DNA from: Aquarana catesbeiana | Taxonomy: Eukaryota > Chordata > Amphibia > Anura > Ranidae | Assembly: GCF_042186555.1 (NCBI RefSeq) | Contig: NC_133333.1 | Span: forward strand, 65,025,909-65,089,908 | Length of the DNA: 64,000 nucleotides | Direction of reading: 5' to 3' | Shown here: piece by piece, positions 22,150 through 32,904 of the stretch | How positions within the stretch are numbered: position 1 is the stretch's first letter | Layout of the letters: each line of letters begins with the position of its first letter | Notes under the pieces: model-generated | Database searches by the model: none | What the model was told of the DNA's origin: nothing | What the model saw: the letters and a program-made list of their open reading frames with translations, nothing else | Position numbers and translations under genes: made by a program

Positions 22150-22440
22150 CATGACACTACCTGCCTGGAGTTAGCATGTTCTCCCTGTGCCTGCGTGGGT
22201 TTCCTCCGGGTACTCCGGTTTCCTCCCACACTACAAAGACATGCTGGTAGGTTAATTGGCTTCTGTCCAAAAAAAAAAAAAAAAAAACTGGCCCTAGTAT
22301 ATGAATGTGAGTTGGGGACCTTGGATTGTGAGCTCCTTGAGGGTAGGGACTGATGTGAGGGTGTACTCACTCAGGTTGAACTGGATGGACTGGTGTCTTT
22401 ATTCAACCTTACTAACTATGTAACTATGTAACTATCACCA
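22150..22440 (+). mobile_element. V-SINE in Gypsy leader
   Basis: The central block GCATGTTCTCCCTGTGCC...GGGTTTCCTCCGGGTACTCC...TTTCCTCCCACACTAC matches the conserved domain of V-SINEs. It is followed by an A tract (22269-22287) and a 3' end with GATTGTGAGCTCCTTGAGGG and a short TAACTATG tail repeat. It separates the primer-binding region from gag. Confidence 0.65.
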
Positions 22441-22477
22441 TTGGACAGCAAGCAAACTCCAAGAAAGAGCCAGAACA

Positions 22478-23330
22478 TTGGGTCTCAACTACAGGGAACT
22501 GAATAAGGACCAGCTGGTCCAGTTGCTGGAGGAAAACAGCCAGTGGGAGGAGTCAACCACAGATGGGGGTCAGGCACTTCCAGCGAAGATAAACCAGAGT
22601 CACCCAGCCCAGGCACCAGGATCCCTTGGGTTGTCTGGCACGAGGAAGAGATGGCCATTCTGGGGAAGGATGCCACCACTAAAAGAAAGCTTGCAGCCAT
22701 TGAAAAGGCACAGAAAAGACAAAGGAATGGGAGACCGCAAAAAAACGAACCACCACCCCGGTGTCTCTCCCTGCGGTACGGGAGACCCAAAGAATTTCCA
22801 GGATGGACTTTAAGCCCTACCGAGACAATACGGGGATGTGGATGGGTTCTTTCAGGACTTTGAACATCAATGCAAACTATTGGGGGTCCCGCCCGCAGTT
22901 TGGACCCGCCATGTAGTAGGACTGCTGGGTGGGGGTGCTGAGGCTTATCGAATGATGGACCCTCTCAAGAAATGTGCTATGGAGGACCAAAAATGGGTAG
23001 TACTGGACTATTATGCTGTATCGCCAGAGGCGTATCGGGCCCAGTTCCGGACTACCCATTGGGTCCCCAAGACCTCCTTCAAAATGTTTGCGCACAAGCT
23101 GTCCTTAGCATGCCACCGATGGTTGGAAGGGGAGAAGGCCACCTCCCCTGAGGGGATCATACAGGCTGTCCTGAAGGAACAATTTTTTCCTGTGCCCCCC
23201 TGAGCTCCGACAGTGGTTGTGGGAGAGAAAACCTGCCACAATAGAGGAAGCTGCAGCCTTAGCGGATGAGGCCCTATTGATCAACACACAATGGCGGAAG
23301 CCCCCTGCCGAGGCACCCCAAGTTCCCAGG
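22478..23330 (+). pseudogene. gag: Gypsy gag with SCAN-like region
   Basis: Gag forms the intracellular particle. The first frame opens MGLNYRELNKDQLVQLLEEN. A second (22838-23203) has YYAVSPEAYRAQFR, LACHRWLEGEKATSPEG and VLKEQFF. After a frameshift near 23200 the similarity continues with PPELRQWLWERKPATIEEAA. This order (F-R, L-C..WL, hydrophobic-LEQF, P-E-L..W, P.T.EEA) is that of the SCAN dimerisation domain, which is known to derive from Gmr1-like gag. The capsid part therefore looks Gmr1-like. At least two frameshifts. Confidence 0.75.
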
Positions 23331-23605
23331 GTATCGAGCCCCACCTCTGGCCCTACATGCCTCCCCATAGTCGGATGAACCCCCAAGGCAGCACCAACCC
23401 CTCGGGTCCTGCTACCACACCACCCGATCCCCCCCACAGTGGACCGCAAGACCCACCTTGGAAAGGAGCCATTTTGGCTGTGGGCAGCCTGGTCACTATC
23501 AGGCCAGCTGCACTGCCAGAACCAAGACTCTCGCCCTGGTATTCCAGTACATTATGTGAATCTGTACCAAGCTCCTGAGGACCTGCCTCCACCCCCTCTA
23601 GACTG

Positions 23606-23902
23606 GTGTTCCTCTTTTGTCATCTGGGACACCCTTCCAGGAGTCTTTGGCCTACAACATTGCAACATTGCTTCTCCAAGGAAAGCACCTACAAGGAGGT
23701 CACCGTGGACGATGAAAAGGCGGTGGGATGCCGAGATTCGGGTGCGTTCCTCACTATTGTGGACCCACGAGTTGTGCGCCCTGGCGCTCTCCAGCTTGGC
23801 CCAGGAATAGTGATCAAAAATTGGCAGGCAGCACCAAATGCTTCATTGCCCTCGTTACTGTCACCCTGGACTATGGACTGGGGCCCAAGTGCTGTGATGT
23901 AG
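23606..23902 (+). pseudogene. Gypsy aspartic protease region
   Basis: The frame contains VTVDDEKAVGCRDSGAFLTI followed by VDPRVVRPGALQLGPGIVI. D-S-G-A at 23735-23746 is the retropepsin active-site triad (usually D-[ST]-G). The protease matures Gag-Pol. It lies downstream of gag in a different frame and upstream of the integrase fragment. The C-terminal flap region is unclear, and the following 23900-24300 is degraded. Confidence 0.7.
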
Positions 23903-24299
23903 GAGGTTGTGCTTCTTGGGAATGATGTCAGTAACCTACAGTGTCACTTTGTCGGGACCGTCACGCAAAATCAAACCCACCAGGAAGCCACCCAGCGGAA
24001 GGAGGAGCTCCAGTACCTGGATGGAAATCTGCTGCCTGCGGGGAGTGATCCTTCCAATGCCTGCCATTAGTGGGGTAACCTGGGATCGGGACCAGTTTAA
24101 ACAGGACTTAGCCATTGACCCTACCCTGACGGGCTTCTGGACCCGGGTAGGGCTGCCAGGTTTGGGAGCGGGTGACAAGATGCAGGAAAACAGGTGGTAA
24201 GTGCAGGAAAATGGATTATTACACAGAATTGTAGAAAATAGTTCCTGCGGGCAGATGCCAGACCATTACCAAGCAGCCGATAGTGCCCCAGCAGTTCTG

Positions 24300-24860
24300 G
24301 GCCCAACTGCTACCCCTGGCCCACGACATTCCCATGATGGGGCATCAAGGGAAGTTACGGACAGAAAAACGGTTAGCCCAGGCCTTCTATTGGCCCTGGA
24401 TGTCACAAGCGGTAGTCCACTATTGTCGCACCCGTGAAACATGTCAGTGACATGGGACAGATGGCAAACGAGCCCCCCTGCAACCCTTGCCCATCATTAA
24501 GGAGCCATTCCAGCGGATAGCTAGCGCCATCCTGGGACCCTTGGCTCACCCCAGCAAAACTGGAAAGCCCTCTCCAACATCACAGCTCCCAAAGTCACCA
24601 TCTCAAGGTGCCCAAACCCGCCAAAAGATGTAATATGACCGCAAAGCTCAAACCCACAAGTTTGCCAACAGGTCCTCACGATAGTCCCAAATCTCCAAAA
24701 TAAATTACAAATCTACATGGGAGGGACCCTTTCGAATCAAAAAGTTAAAACGAGACCAACCATTTTCTTGCGCTGGATGATCGGGGGAAGTGGCAAGAGA
24801 CCGTGCACGGCAATATGATCAAGGAATACCATGACAGAAACCTTCCCGTCCTGGCGGTCT
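24300..24860 (+). pseudogene. Gypsy integrase remnant (H2C2 + C-terminal), upstream of RT
   Basis: Integrase inserts the cDNA. Visible: LAHDIPMMGHQGKLRTEKRL then FYWPWMSQAVVHYC and TCQ, an HHCC finger in which one Cys appears changed to Arg; a TGA follows. Next come APLQPLPIIKEPFQRIA and ILGPLA, the start of the catalytic core. The D,D(35)E core is then missing and the sequence jumps to the C-terminal block YDRKAQTHKFA, STWEGPFRI and IKEYHDRN. The domain sits between protease and RT, which defines the Gmr1-like order. Broken by deletion and stops. Confidence 0.78.
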
Positions 24861-25057
24861 GCCCCCTACCCTCTGAAGAAGATGACATGATGTCATGCTT
24901 GATCTCATGGAGGTAGCACGCCACTCGGCTGACATACACCAGGTACCCTTGGGTCCCCAGGTCAGCCAGGAACAGCAGGTGTCCATGAACACCGTTGTGC
25001 ACACCGCCATCCCATCTTTTCCTCTTGGCCCAGAAGGATGACCCTCACCACTCATGT

Positions 25058-26346
25058 GGAAACCTGGCCCATCCAACAAGCACCTTACAGCGTTCCAGAA
25101 GCCGCCTGGAACACCATAAAACAAGAACTGAACGAAATGTTGGACTTGGGAGTTATCCAACCCTCCCAGAGCCCCTGAGCCTCACCTGTTCTTGTACCCA
25201 AGAAAGATGGCACCATTCGATTTTGGGTAGACTACCGTCTTAATGACCACACCGTTAGCGACGCCTACCCGATGCCCAGTATAGATGACCTGCTGGACCG
25301 TCTGGCTGGGGCCCGCTATATCACTACACTGGACTTGAGCAAGGATTACTGGCAAATCCCCTTAACCGGGGAAGGGAGGGAACGTTCCACCTTCATCACC
25401 CTCTTCAGGCTGTTTGAATTTCTCAGCATGCCTTTTGGGATGAAGAATGCCCCTGCCACCTTCCTGCGCACGGTGGATCAGTTGCTGCAGGGCTGCCAAG
25501 ACTTTGCCTGTGCCTACCTTGATGACATTGCCATCTTCAGTGAAACATGGGAAGACCACCCCCGGCATATGGGCACTGTCCCAGACCCAATTACAGGGGC
25601 CTACCTCACTATTCAGCCCAATAAGTGCCAAATGGGAATGGCTGAGGTCCAATACTTGGGACACGGGTGGGGAAAGGCAAACTGCACCCCAAACCAGCTA
25701 AAATTGAAGCCATTAGGGACTGGCCCACTCCTCAGAATAAAAAGCAGGTTATGGCCTTTTTGGGCACTGCTAACTATTATCGCAAATTTGTTCCCCATTT
25801 CAGCACAATTGCCAAGCCACAGACGGACCTGACCAAGAAGACTATGTCCAGGGAGGTGGTATGGACCCCGGCCTGCCAGACCACCTTTGACCAGCTGTAA
25901 GAGGCCCTCTCCCACAACCCCATCCTGGCAGCTGCAAACTACAATCAAAGGTTCATTTTACAGACGGATGACTCCACATATGGGTGGGGGCTGTCCTCCA
26001 GCCAGGTAAATGAGGAGCACCTGATGGTCTTCCTTAGCCAAAAGTTTCTGGACATGGAGATAGCCAATGCTGCCACTCAAAAGGAGTGCCTGGCTATAGT
26101 ATGGGCCTTGAAAAAACTGCAACCCTATTTGTACGGCAGGGAGTTCACCATTCTCACGGACCACAACCCCCTCATCTGGCTGAATTGGGTCTCAGGGGAT
26201 AACGAATGCCTGCCAAGGTGGAGTTTGGCCTTACAACCGTACAATGTCACTTTTCAGTACCGAAGGGGTAGCCAACACCAAAATGCAGATGGGCACTCCC
26301 GCCAACAAGATTCCAAGCAAAGCCCAGCAACCCACATGTGCCTCTA
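25058..26346 (+). pseudogene. Gypsy reverse transcriptase and RNase H
   Basis: The RT starts with ETWPIQQAPYSVPEAAW and LDLGVIQPSQSP (from about 25060), then VPKKDGTIRFWVDYR, YITTLDLSKDYWQIPL (motif A), MPFGMKNAPATF, and AYLDDIAIFSE with the catalytic Y-L-D-D at 25515-25526. Thumb and connection follow (FLGTANYYRKFVPHFS). RNase H has ATQKECLAIVWALKKL, LTDHNPLIWL and QYRRGSQHQNADGHSR up to the stop near 26346. Several frame changes and stops. RNase H is followed within 50 bp by the polypurine tract, with no integrase in between. Confidence 0.85.
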
Positions 26347-26381
26347 GGGTAGCCTGTTGAGGTTCCCCTTTTGGCACTCGT

Positions 26382-26394
26382 AAAGTGGAGGGGT
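26382..26394 (+). other. Gypsy polypurine tract
   Basis: AAAGTGGAGGGGT lies immediately before TGTCA of the 3' LTR, as needed to prime plus-strand DNA synthesis. Confidence 0.7.
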
Positions 26395-26495
26395 TGTCAT
26401 GGGGACCCTACTTCCCTTGATTGCCCTACTGTTGCCCAGCACCAGCCCTACAAGTGTTTGTGCCAAGTGTCACTGGGACGGGAGTCACTTTGGGT
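26395..26495 (+). repeat. Gypsy 3' LTR, truncated by hAT-B
   Basis: Matches the first 100 bases of the 5' LTR with a few substitutions (TGTCATGGGG versus TGTCACGGGG), then stops at the hAT-B terminus. The missing remainder was not found elsewhere in the window. Confidence 0.85.
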
Positions 26496-26831
26496 TAGGG
26501 ATGAGCTTCGAGTCGAACACGAGTTTGACTTGAACATCGGCTGTTCGATGAAGATTGAACATTATGGGGCATTCGCGCCAAATTCGAGCGGCGCGTCACG
26601 CCCCATAATGCACTGCGTAATCGCAGTGCATTGCTGGCTGATGATTGGCCAAGCATGCACTATGACCCGCATGCTTTGGCCAATCACAGCATGAGAGATA
26701 GAGAGCGAGAGCCATTTCATTTACTTTGAGCAGGCAGTTTGTTCAGTTAGCTAGAACTCACCGCAGACCATTCCTGTTTGTAATTTTTCTAATATACTTC
26801 AGGCAGGCAGCTGATTCAGTTATCTGCAGTG

Positions 26832-26918
<87 letters not shown>

Positions 26919-27000
26919 AATGCATTCTAGTCTAGCCAAGCCTATACCTGACTGCAGGCAATTCCTGGTGTAATTTTTCTAGTAAACTTAAGGCGGTGTT
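26496..27000 (+). other. hAT-B 5' region
   Basis: Terminal and leader sequence: TCGAGTCGAACACGAG-type repeats, a GATTGGCCAAGCATGC/GCATGCTTTGGCCAATC palindrome (26643-26689), and the TA microsatellite. No gene. Confidence 0.7.
26834..26916. repeat. (TA)n microsatellite, about 40 units
   Basis: A pure TA tract in the hAT-B leader. The small frames that read as Y-I repeats across it are not genes. Confidence 0.95.
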
Positions 27001-27018
27001 TTGCTAATCCAATTTTAC

Positions 27019-30000
27019 AGCAAGTCTGGAAGGCTACCAAGGAAAGGCAGATGCTCACAGGCCACTAGAAGAGGGCAAGCAGGCTTTGTCTCTACAGCCA
27101 ACAGTGCTGGTCATGGACACTGTGCATCCTCAGCACGTGGCCGTGGGGAACGCTTGTCCTTTTTTTCGACAGCTGGTCGTGTTGAGCCACAACATGCAGA
27201 AGAGTTGGTAGAGTGGATCACAAAGCCATCCCCATCCTCCTCATCCTCTGTCACCCAGGCTAAGACAAGTTTGGCTGCCAAAGCGGCCTATTTCATCGGC
27301 TCAATGGCATCAGTCACTCCTTCCCTAGCCCCACCTTCATGTCCTGAGTCCCCCGAACTGTTCGACCAGTGTCAGGTACATGCTGCAGGAGGATGCACAG
27401 CGTTTTGAAGGCTCCGATGATGGTACCCAGGTTGAGGATGAAGGCAGTAACGTTATCCCAGAGAGAGGGGGTGGCCCAAGAAGGGCAAGAAACTGGCAGT
27501 CATGTTCCCCCAGCTGCAGCATACTGCCAGGTTTGCTCCAGTGGCGAGGAGGGAGGGGATGATGAGGTCACCGACTCTACGTGGGTGCCTGATAGAAGAG
27601 AGGAGGAGGAGGCACATCTCCAATGAGGCAGGATGCCCTCCAGGGGCCAGCTTAAGAACAGCCAACTGACTGCATCACACCACAGAGCTCCGCATTTGCA
27701 GGGCACTGCTGACTCCGCACGTTTTTTTCAAAAGTTCTTTGCTGTGGGCCTTTGAGACGTGTGCAGCAGATTGCACTGCTGTTTGCAACATATGTCTGAA
27801 GCGTATCAAGCATGGCCAAAACAGCAGCTGCTTGGGCACCACATACTTGACCAGGCATATGTCGAGCTCCCATGCAGTCCGTTGGCAACAGTACTTAAAA
27901 GACCCACACCAAAGAACAATGCGGACCTCTCCTTGCTCCTCTTTAGCTTGGATTTCCAACCCCACTATACCTTCAGTCCTCTCAGAGACCTGCACTGAGA
28001 GGAATGAAGGTGTAGAATTAGGTGTCCCAAGCACTTGTGGCCAATCTGCTAGCGGTACACCTAAATCCGATTGTAGCAGGCAAATTTCCCTAACCCAGTT
28101 GCTAAACTGTCAAAAGAAATTCGGTCCCAGCCATCCACGTGCTCAGCGGCTGAATGCTAGTTTGGCTAAATTGCTAGCACTCCAACTGCTGCCTTTTAAG
28201 CTGGTAGACTCTGCCCCCTTTCGAGAATTTGTGGAATGTGCGGTACCTCAGTGGCAGTTTCCCAAACGCCATTTTTTTCTCGGAAGGTCATTCTGGCTTT
28301 CTACCGGCATGTGGAAGGCAATGTCTTGGCCTTGTTGGACAGGGCGGTCAGCGGTAAGGTGCATGTTACCGCTGACTCATGGTCCAGCAGGCATGAACAG
28401 GGACGTTGCCTTTCTTTCATGGCGCACTGGGTAACCCTGCTGGCAGCTGGGAAGAATGCAGGACAGGGTGCAGTAATTTTGGAGCTTGTTCCACCACCAC
28501 GCCTCCAAAATGCTGGTAGTGGTGATTCTGCCACACTTATCTCCTCCACCCTCCTTCTTCCTCTATTGCCTCTTCCTGTGCAGATTTGGCCTCAGAACCA
28601 GCGGTGCTCTGTAAGAGTTCTAGGGGCTACACAAGCACTCAGGCAAAAAGATGCCATGCGGTGCTTGAGTTGGTCTGCTTAGGGGACAGGAGCCACACTG
28701 GGGCAGAGATTCTGGCAGCTCTGTAGGGGCAGGTTCAGAGGTGGTTGATGCCAGCTTCAGCCAGGAATGATGGTTTGCGACAATGGCACCAACCTCCTGT
28801 CCGCCCTCCGACAGGGACACTTGACCCATGTTCCCTATTTGGCTCACATCCTTAATTTGGTGGTGCAGCGGTTCTTGTGCAGGTACTCAGGCTTACAGGA
28901 TCTCCTGAGGCTGGCCAGGAAAGTCTGTGGGCATTTTCGCCAGTCATATAATGCCAGTGCTCGGCTGGCTGACCTTCAAAAGGAATGCAACCTGCCCAAG
29001 AACCACCTCATCTGTGACATGCCCACCAGGTGGAATTCAATGTTGGCAATGCTGCAGCAGCTGCACATGCAGCAGAGGGCAATTAATGAGTACCTGTGTG
29101 AATATGGCACCAGGACAGGGTCAGGGGAGCTTGGCTTTTTCGCCACGCAAGTGGCTAATGATCAAATATGCATGCACTGTCCTGTCACCATTTGAGGAGG
29201 CCACAAGGATGGTGAGCAGTGACAGTGCACACATCAGTGATACTGTCTCTCTTGTCTTCCTGTTGGAGCACACGCAGGGTGGAATAATAGACAGGGCACT
29301 TGAGGCAGCACAGAGGAAGGGGAATTCCGGTAAGGCTCCCTTTATCCAGACAGTATTCCTGCAGGCCCGCCTATCACACATGAAAAGCAGGAGGAGGATT
29401 GTGTCTGCATGGAGGTGGAGCCTGGCACTCAGCATCAGCAGCAGTCTTCAAGGGATCATTTACAGTCCCCATAAACCCATGGACTTGTACGTGGCTGGGT
29501 GGAGGTGGCTGCAGATCATGTCATCCTTAGTGACCCCAGAGGACTCCGGACCAAATGCCTCAACAAACCAACGCTGCATGGCCTCCCTGATCCTTTAAAG
29601 CCTGTGAAAGGACCCTCGGATTCGTGGTATCAAGGAGAGGGATCAGTACTGGCTGGCAACCCTTCTTGATCCAAGTTATAAGGGTAAAGTTGCGTAACTT
29701 ATCCAGCCTTCACAGAGGGAGCAGAGGATGAAACATCTTTGGGAGGCCTTGCAGAAAGGTTTGTGCAATGTGTTTTCCTGAGCCTGGGAGGTTGCAATTT
29801 CCTGGTCCTTCTGGACAACGTGTTGCTGAGGCTTTGGTCAGTCACAGAAGGAGCGGTGAAGGTGTCCGTCTGACCGATGCATTCAGACAATTTTTTAGTC
29901 CGCAGCCCCAAGGTCTGATCGGTTCCAGCAAAGATCGCCAGCATCTGATTTACATGGTGCAGGAATACCTTGGGGCAAGATCAGACTTGGAGACCTTTCC

Positions 30001-30295
30001 AACCGAAAATCCCCTGGGTTACTGGGTCTTGAGGATGGATCACTGGCCAGAGCTTGCACACTTTGCAATTGAGCTACTGGCCTGTCCTGCATCAAGCGTT
30101 CTATCTGAACGCACATTCAGTGCTGCTGGAGGCTCTGTAACCGATCACAGAGTGCGCCTGTCCACAGACTCGGTTGATCGGCTCACCTTCATAAAAATGA
30201 ACCAGTCTTGGATCACCAGCTACCAAGCACCTGATGCTGATGTAACCGATTATTTTTTTATGAATGTGAGATCCCATGAAGACTGCCTATGCTGA
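27019..30295 (+). pseudogene. hAT-B transposase, start codon lost and frameshifted
   Basis: Same protein as in hAT-A and hAT-C. The expected start (MSGRPPRRGR in hAT-C) is AAG in place of ATG at 27019-27021. Order: basic Ser-rich N-terminus; acidic linker; BED finger (VCNICLKRIKHGQ, then LTRHMSSSH); TADSWSSRH; VVCDNGTNLLSALRQGH; YLAHILNLVV (Cys changed to Tyr); ICDMPTRWNSMLAML; PFEEATRM with the catalytic Glu; and hATC with HWPELAHFAIELLACPASSV, SERTFSAAGG, KMNQSW. The C-terminal 175 codons (29768-30295) are open. Multiple frameshifts upstream. Confidence 0.85.
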
Positions 30296-30365
30296 TGCTG
30301 AGTGACTATCCTATTCCTCCTCAATGTTCATGTTGATAGCTTCTAATAACATTTTTAGTTCTGGG

Positions 30366-30835
30366 CACCACCACCAGTGCCTAAAGCCCAATTTTTCTGC
30401 CCCTGTTAAACAGGGGCATGTAATTACAATTTTTGCTGTAATATTTTGCAGCAGGGCTCGTTCCTGCACTCAACTAGAGTATCTGTGAGGGGTTGCAGTG
30501 TTGTGGCACCAGCACCAGTGCCTAAAGCCCAATTTTTCTGCCCCTGTTTAACAGGGGCGTGTAATTACAATTTTTGATCTAATATTTCACAGCAGGGCCC
30601 GTTCCTGTGCCCACCAAGATTAACTGTGAGGGCTTACAGTGTTGTGGCAACACCACCACCAAAGGCCCAATTTTTCTGACCCTGTTTAACAGGGGCATGT
30701 AATTACAATTCTTGATATAATATTTCACAGCAGGGCCCGTTAGAGCGCCTACCAAGAGTAACTGTGAGGGCTTGCAGTGTTCTGGTACCACCAATGCCAA
30801 AGACCCAAATTCCTGCAGAGTATATAGGGCAGGCC
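30366..30835 (+). repeat. Tandem repeat with hairpin units, hAT-B 3' region
   Basis: Four units of about 125 bp, each with GCCTAAAGCCCAATTTTTCT, CCCCTGTTNAACAGGGG, TGTAATTACAATT and a CAGCAGGGC(C/T)CGTT segment. Orthologous in position to the arrays in hAT-A and hAT-C. Confidence 0.85.
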
Positions 30836-31163
30836 GTATAGTATATACAGGCGGTCCCATACTTTCAAACATCCAACTTACAAACGACTCCCACTTACAA
30901 ATGGAGGGAGACAACAGGAAGTGAAAGGAAATCTACCCCTAGGAAGGCAAATTCTCTCCTGTAAGAGTTACTATGGGAAAAAAGATGTCTCCACTGATGA
31001 TTTATTATCACAAATCCTTGTTTACCTAAAAACCCCAAATTTTCAAAATGCAATTGTCATTGGGACAGAAAGGTGAGATCTTCTGAACAGGGGCACAGAC
31101 AGCAAAACAAATGTTACAGGGGTGATAACCCTTCCCTATGTTATCCAAAAAGCTTAAAAATAG

Positions 31164-31722
31164 ATTTGCATAGGCAGTCTTCATGGGATCTCACATTCAT
31201 TAAAAAATAATCGGTTACATCAGCATCAGATGCTTGGTAGCTGGTGATCCAAGACTCATTTTTATGAAGGTGAGACGATCAACCGAGTCTGTGGACAGGC
31301 GCACTCTGATCGGTTACAAAGCCTCCAGCAGCACTGAATGTGAGTTCAGATAGAACGCTTGATGCAGGACAGGCCAATAGCTCAATTGCAAAGTGTGCAA
31401 GCTCTGGCCAGTGATCCATCCTCAAGACCCAGTAACCCAGTGGATTTTTGGTTGGAAAGGTCTCCAAGTCTGATCTTGCCCCAAGGTATTCCTGCACCAT
31501 GTAAATCAGATGCTGGCGATCTTTGCTGGAACCGATCAGACCTTGGGGCTGCGGACTAAAAAATTGTCTGAACGCATCGGTCAGATGGCCACCTTCACCG
31601 CTCCTTCTGTGACTGACCGAAGCCTCAGCAACACGTTGTCCAGAAGGACCAGGAAATTGCAACCTCCCAGGCTCTGGAAAACGCATTGCACAAACCTTTC
31701 TGCAAGGCCTCCCAAAGAGCTA
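31164..31722 (-). repeat. Inverted duplicate of the hAT-B transposase C-terminus
   Basis: Minus-strand copy of about 560 bp that is nearly identical to 29745-30290 of hAT-B, including private variants such as CAGCAAAGATCGCCAGCATC that differ in hAT-A and hAT-C. It encodes the hATC block again (LACPASSVLSELTFSAAGG). It therefore arose from hAT-B itself, giving two arms about 0.9 kb apart. Confidence 0.8.
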
Positions 31723-31767
31723 CACTTAAAAATGTACCTGTTCCAAGTTACAAACAGATTCAACGTA

Positions 31768-32714
31768 ACCACTTAACCCCCGGACCATTTGGCTAGCAAA
31801 AGACCAGAGCACTTTTTGCGATTCGGCACTGCGTTGCTTTAACTGACAATTGCGCGGTCATACGAAAAAAATTTGATTTTGGTATTTGATCATCTCTGCG
31901 GATTTTATTTTTTGCGCTATAAAAAAAAAAAAAAAAAAAGCGACAATTTTGAAAAAAAAGCGCAATATTTTTTATTTTTTCTATAATAAATATCCCCAAA
32001 AAATATATAAAAAAAACATTTTGTTTCCTGTTTAGGCCGATATGTATTCTACATATTTTTGGTTATAAAAAAAAAAATAAAATCGAAATAAGCGTTTGAT
32101 TGGTTTGCGCAAAAGTTAGTTTCTACAAAATAAGGGGATCGTTACATGGCATTTTTATTAATAATTTTTTTTTTTTTTTTTACTAGTAATGGCGGTAAAC
32201 TGATTTTTATCGTGACTGCGACATTATGGCGGACACATCGGACAATTGACACATTTTTGGGACCATTGTCATTTTTACAGCGATCAGTGCGATTAAATTG
32301 CACTGATTACTGTAAAAAGGACACTGGCAGTGAAGGGGTTAACCACTAGGGAGCTAGGGAGGGGTTACGTGTGTCCTAGGGATGTGTTCTAATTGTGGGG
32401 GGGGGGCCTGTGTGTGACACATCACTGATCATAGCTCCCGATCACAGGGAGTTATGATCAGTGACAGTATCACTAGGCAGAATGGGTAGATGCTTGTTTA
32501 CATTAGCATCTCCCCGTTCTTCCTCTCCGTGAGATGATCTCGGGTATCCCCGCGTCCATCGAGTCCGCGGGACCCGCAATCTGACTCACGGAGCTTGCAA
32601 CGTGAGCACGCGATGGCACGGCGGCAAATTCAAAGGGACGTAACAGGTACGCCCATTTGCCTGTCTGTGCCATTCTGCCGACGTACATCAGGGTGCGCCG
32701 GTCGCTATGTGGTT
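31768..32714. mobile_element. piggyBac-family MITE in MITE-1
   Basis: Inserted at a TTAA (the empty site in sister copies reads like CTACTTAAGAACAAAC). Left end (T)TAACCACTTAACCCCC, right end GGTCGCTATGTGGTTAA. The interior (CACTTTTTGCGATTCGGCAC, ACAATTGCGCGGTCATACG, A-rich and T-rich tracts, ATTCTGCCGACGTACATC) matches the piggyBac elements at 37492, 38813 and 62505. No transposase. Confidence 0.8.
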
Positions 32715-32904
32715 AAGAACAAACCTACAGTCCCTGTCTTGTTGGGACCACCTGTATACTGCTGTTCAGAGTATATAGGGCCTGGGGGCCCCACGCCTTT
32801 TTTTTAAATTTGGGTGCGGGGTTCCCCTTAATATCCATACAAGACCCAAAGGGCCTGGTAATGGGCTGGGGGATTACCCATGCCGTTTTTCTCAATAATT
32901 TTCA

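Larger units (their letters stand above)
21599..26495 (+). mobile_element. Gmr1-like Ty3/Gypsy retrotransposon
   Basis: An LTR retrotransposon: 5' LTR 21599-22061, then gag with a SCAN-like region, aspartic protease, integrase H2C2 finger and C-terminal piece, RT, RNase H, polypurine tract, and the first 101 bp of the 3' LTR. hAT-B inserted in the 3' LTR at 26496 and the rest of that LTR is not in the window. The order PR-IN-RT-RH is that of the Gmr1 group of deuterostome Gypsy elements, not the usual Ty3/Gypsy order. All ORFs have stops or frameshifts, the integrase core is deleted, and a V-SINE sits in the leader. Confidence 0.85.
30838..32757. mobile_element. MITE-1 copy in hAT-B
   Basis: Ends TATATACAGGCGGTCCC and GGGACCACCTGTATA. 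It has an empty TTA at the site (about 30972) where the copies in hAT-A and hAT-C carry Harbinger-type MITEs. It is instead split by an inverted hAT fragment (31164-31722) and by a TTAA-flanked piggyBac MITE (31768-32714). Confidence 0.7.
26496..32904 (+). mobile_element. hAT-B: hAT copy lacking its 3' terminus
   Basis: Starts TAGGGATGAGC directly in the Gypsy 3' LTR. The left 8 bases would be the duplication CTTTGGGT, but the right partner is not present. It contains the 5' subterminal palindromes, a long TA tract, the transposase (plus strand), the tandem hairpin repeat and a MITE-1 copy. Similarity ends near 32904, about 470 bp short of the expected 3' end, where it meets a minus-strand hAT fragment. 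It also carries an inverted copy of its own transposase C-terminus (31164-31722). Confidence 0.8.

Noticed and set aside
21832..22370. 173- and 147-codon frames across the Gypsy LTR and V-SINE
   Set aside because: They cross LTR, leader and SINE boundaries and G and A tracts, so they cannot be a single gene.
30366..30835. CRISPR-like array
   Set aside because: Units are about 125 bp, degenerate, without unique spacers, and belong to a eukaryotic hAT element.
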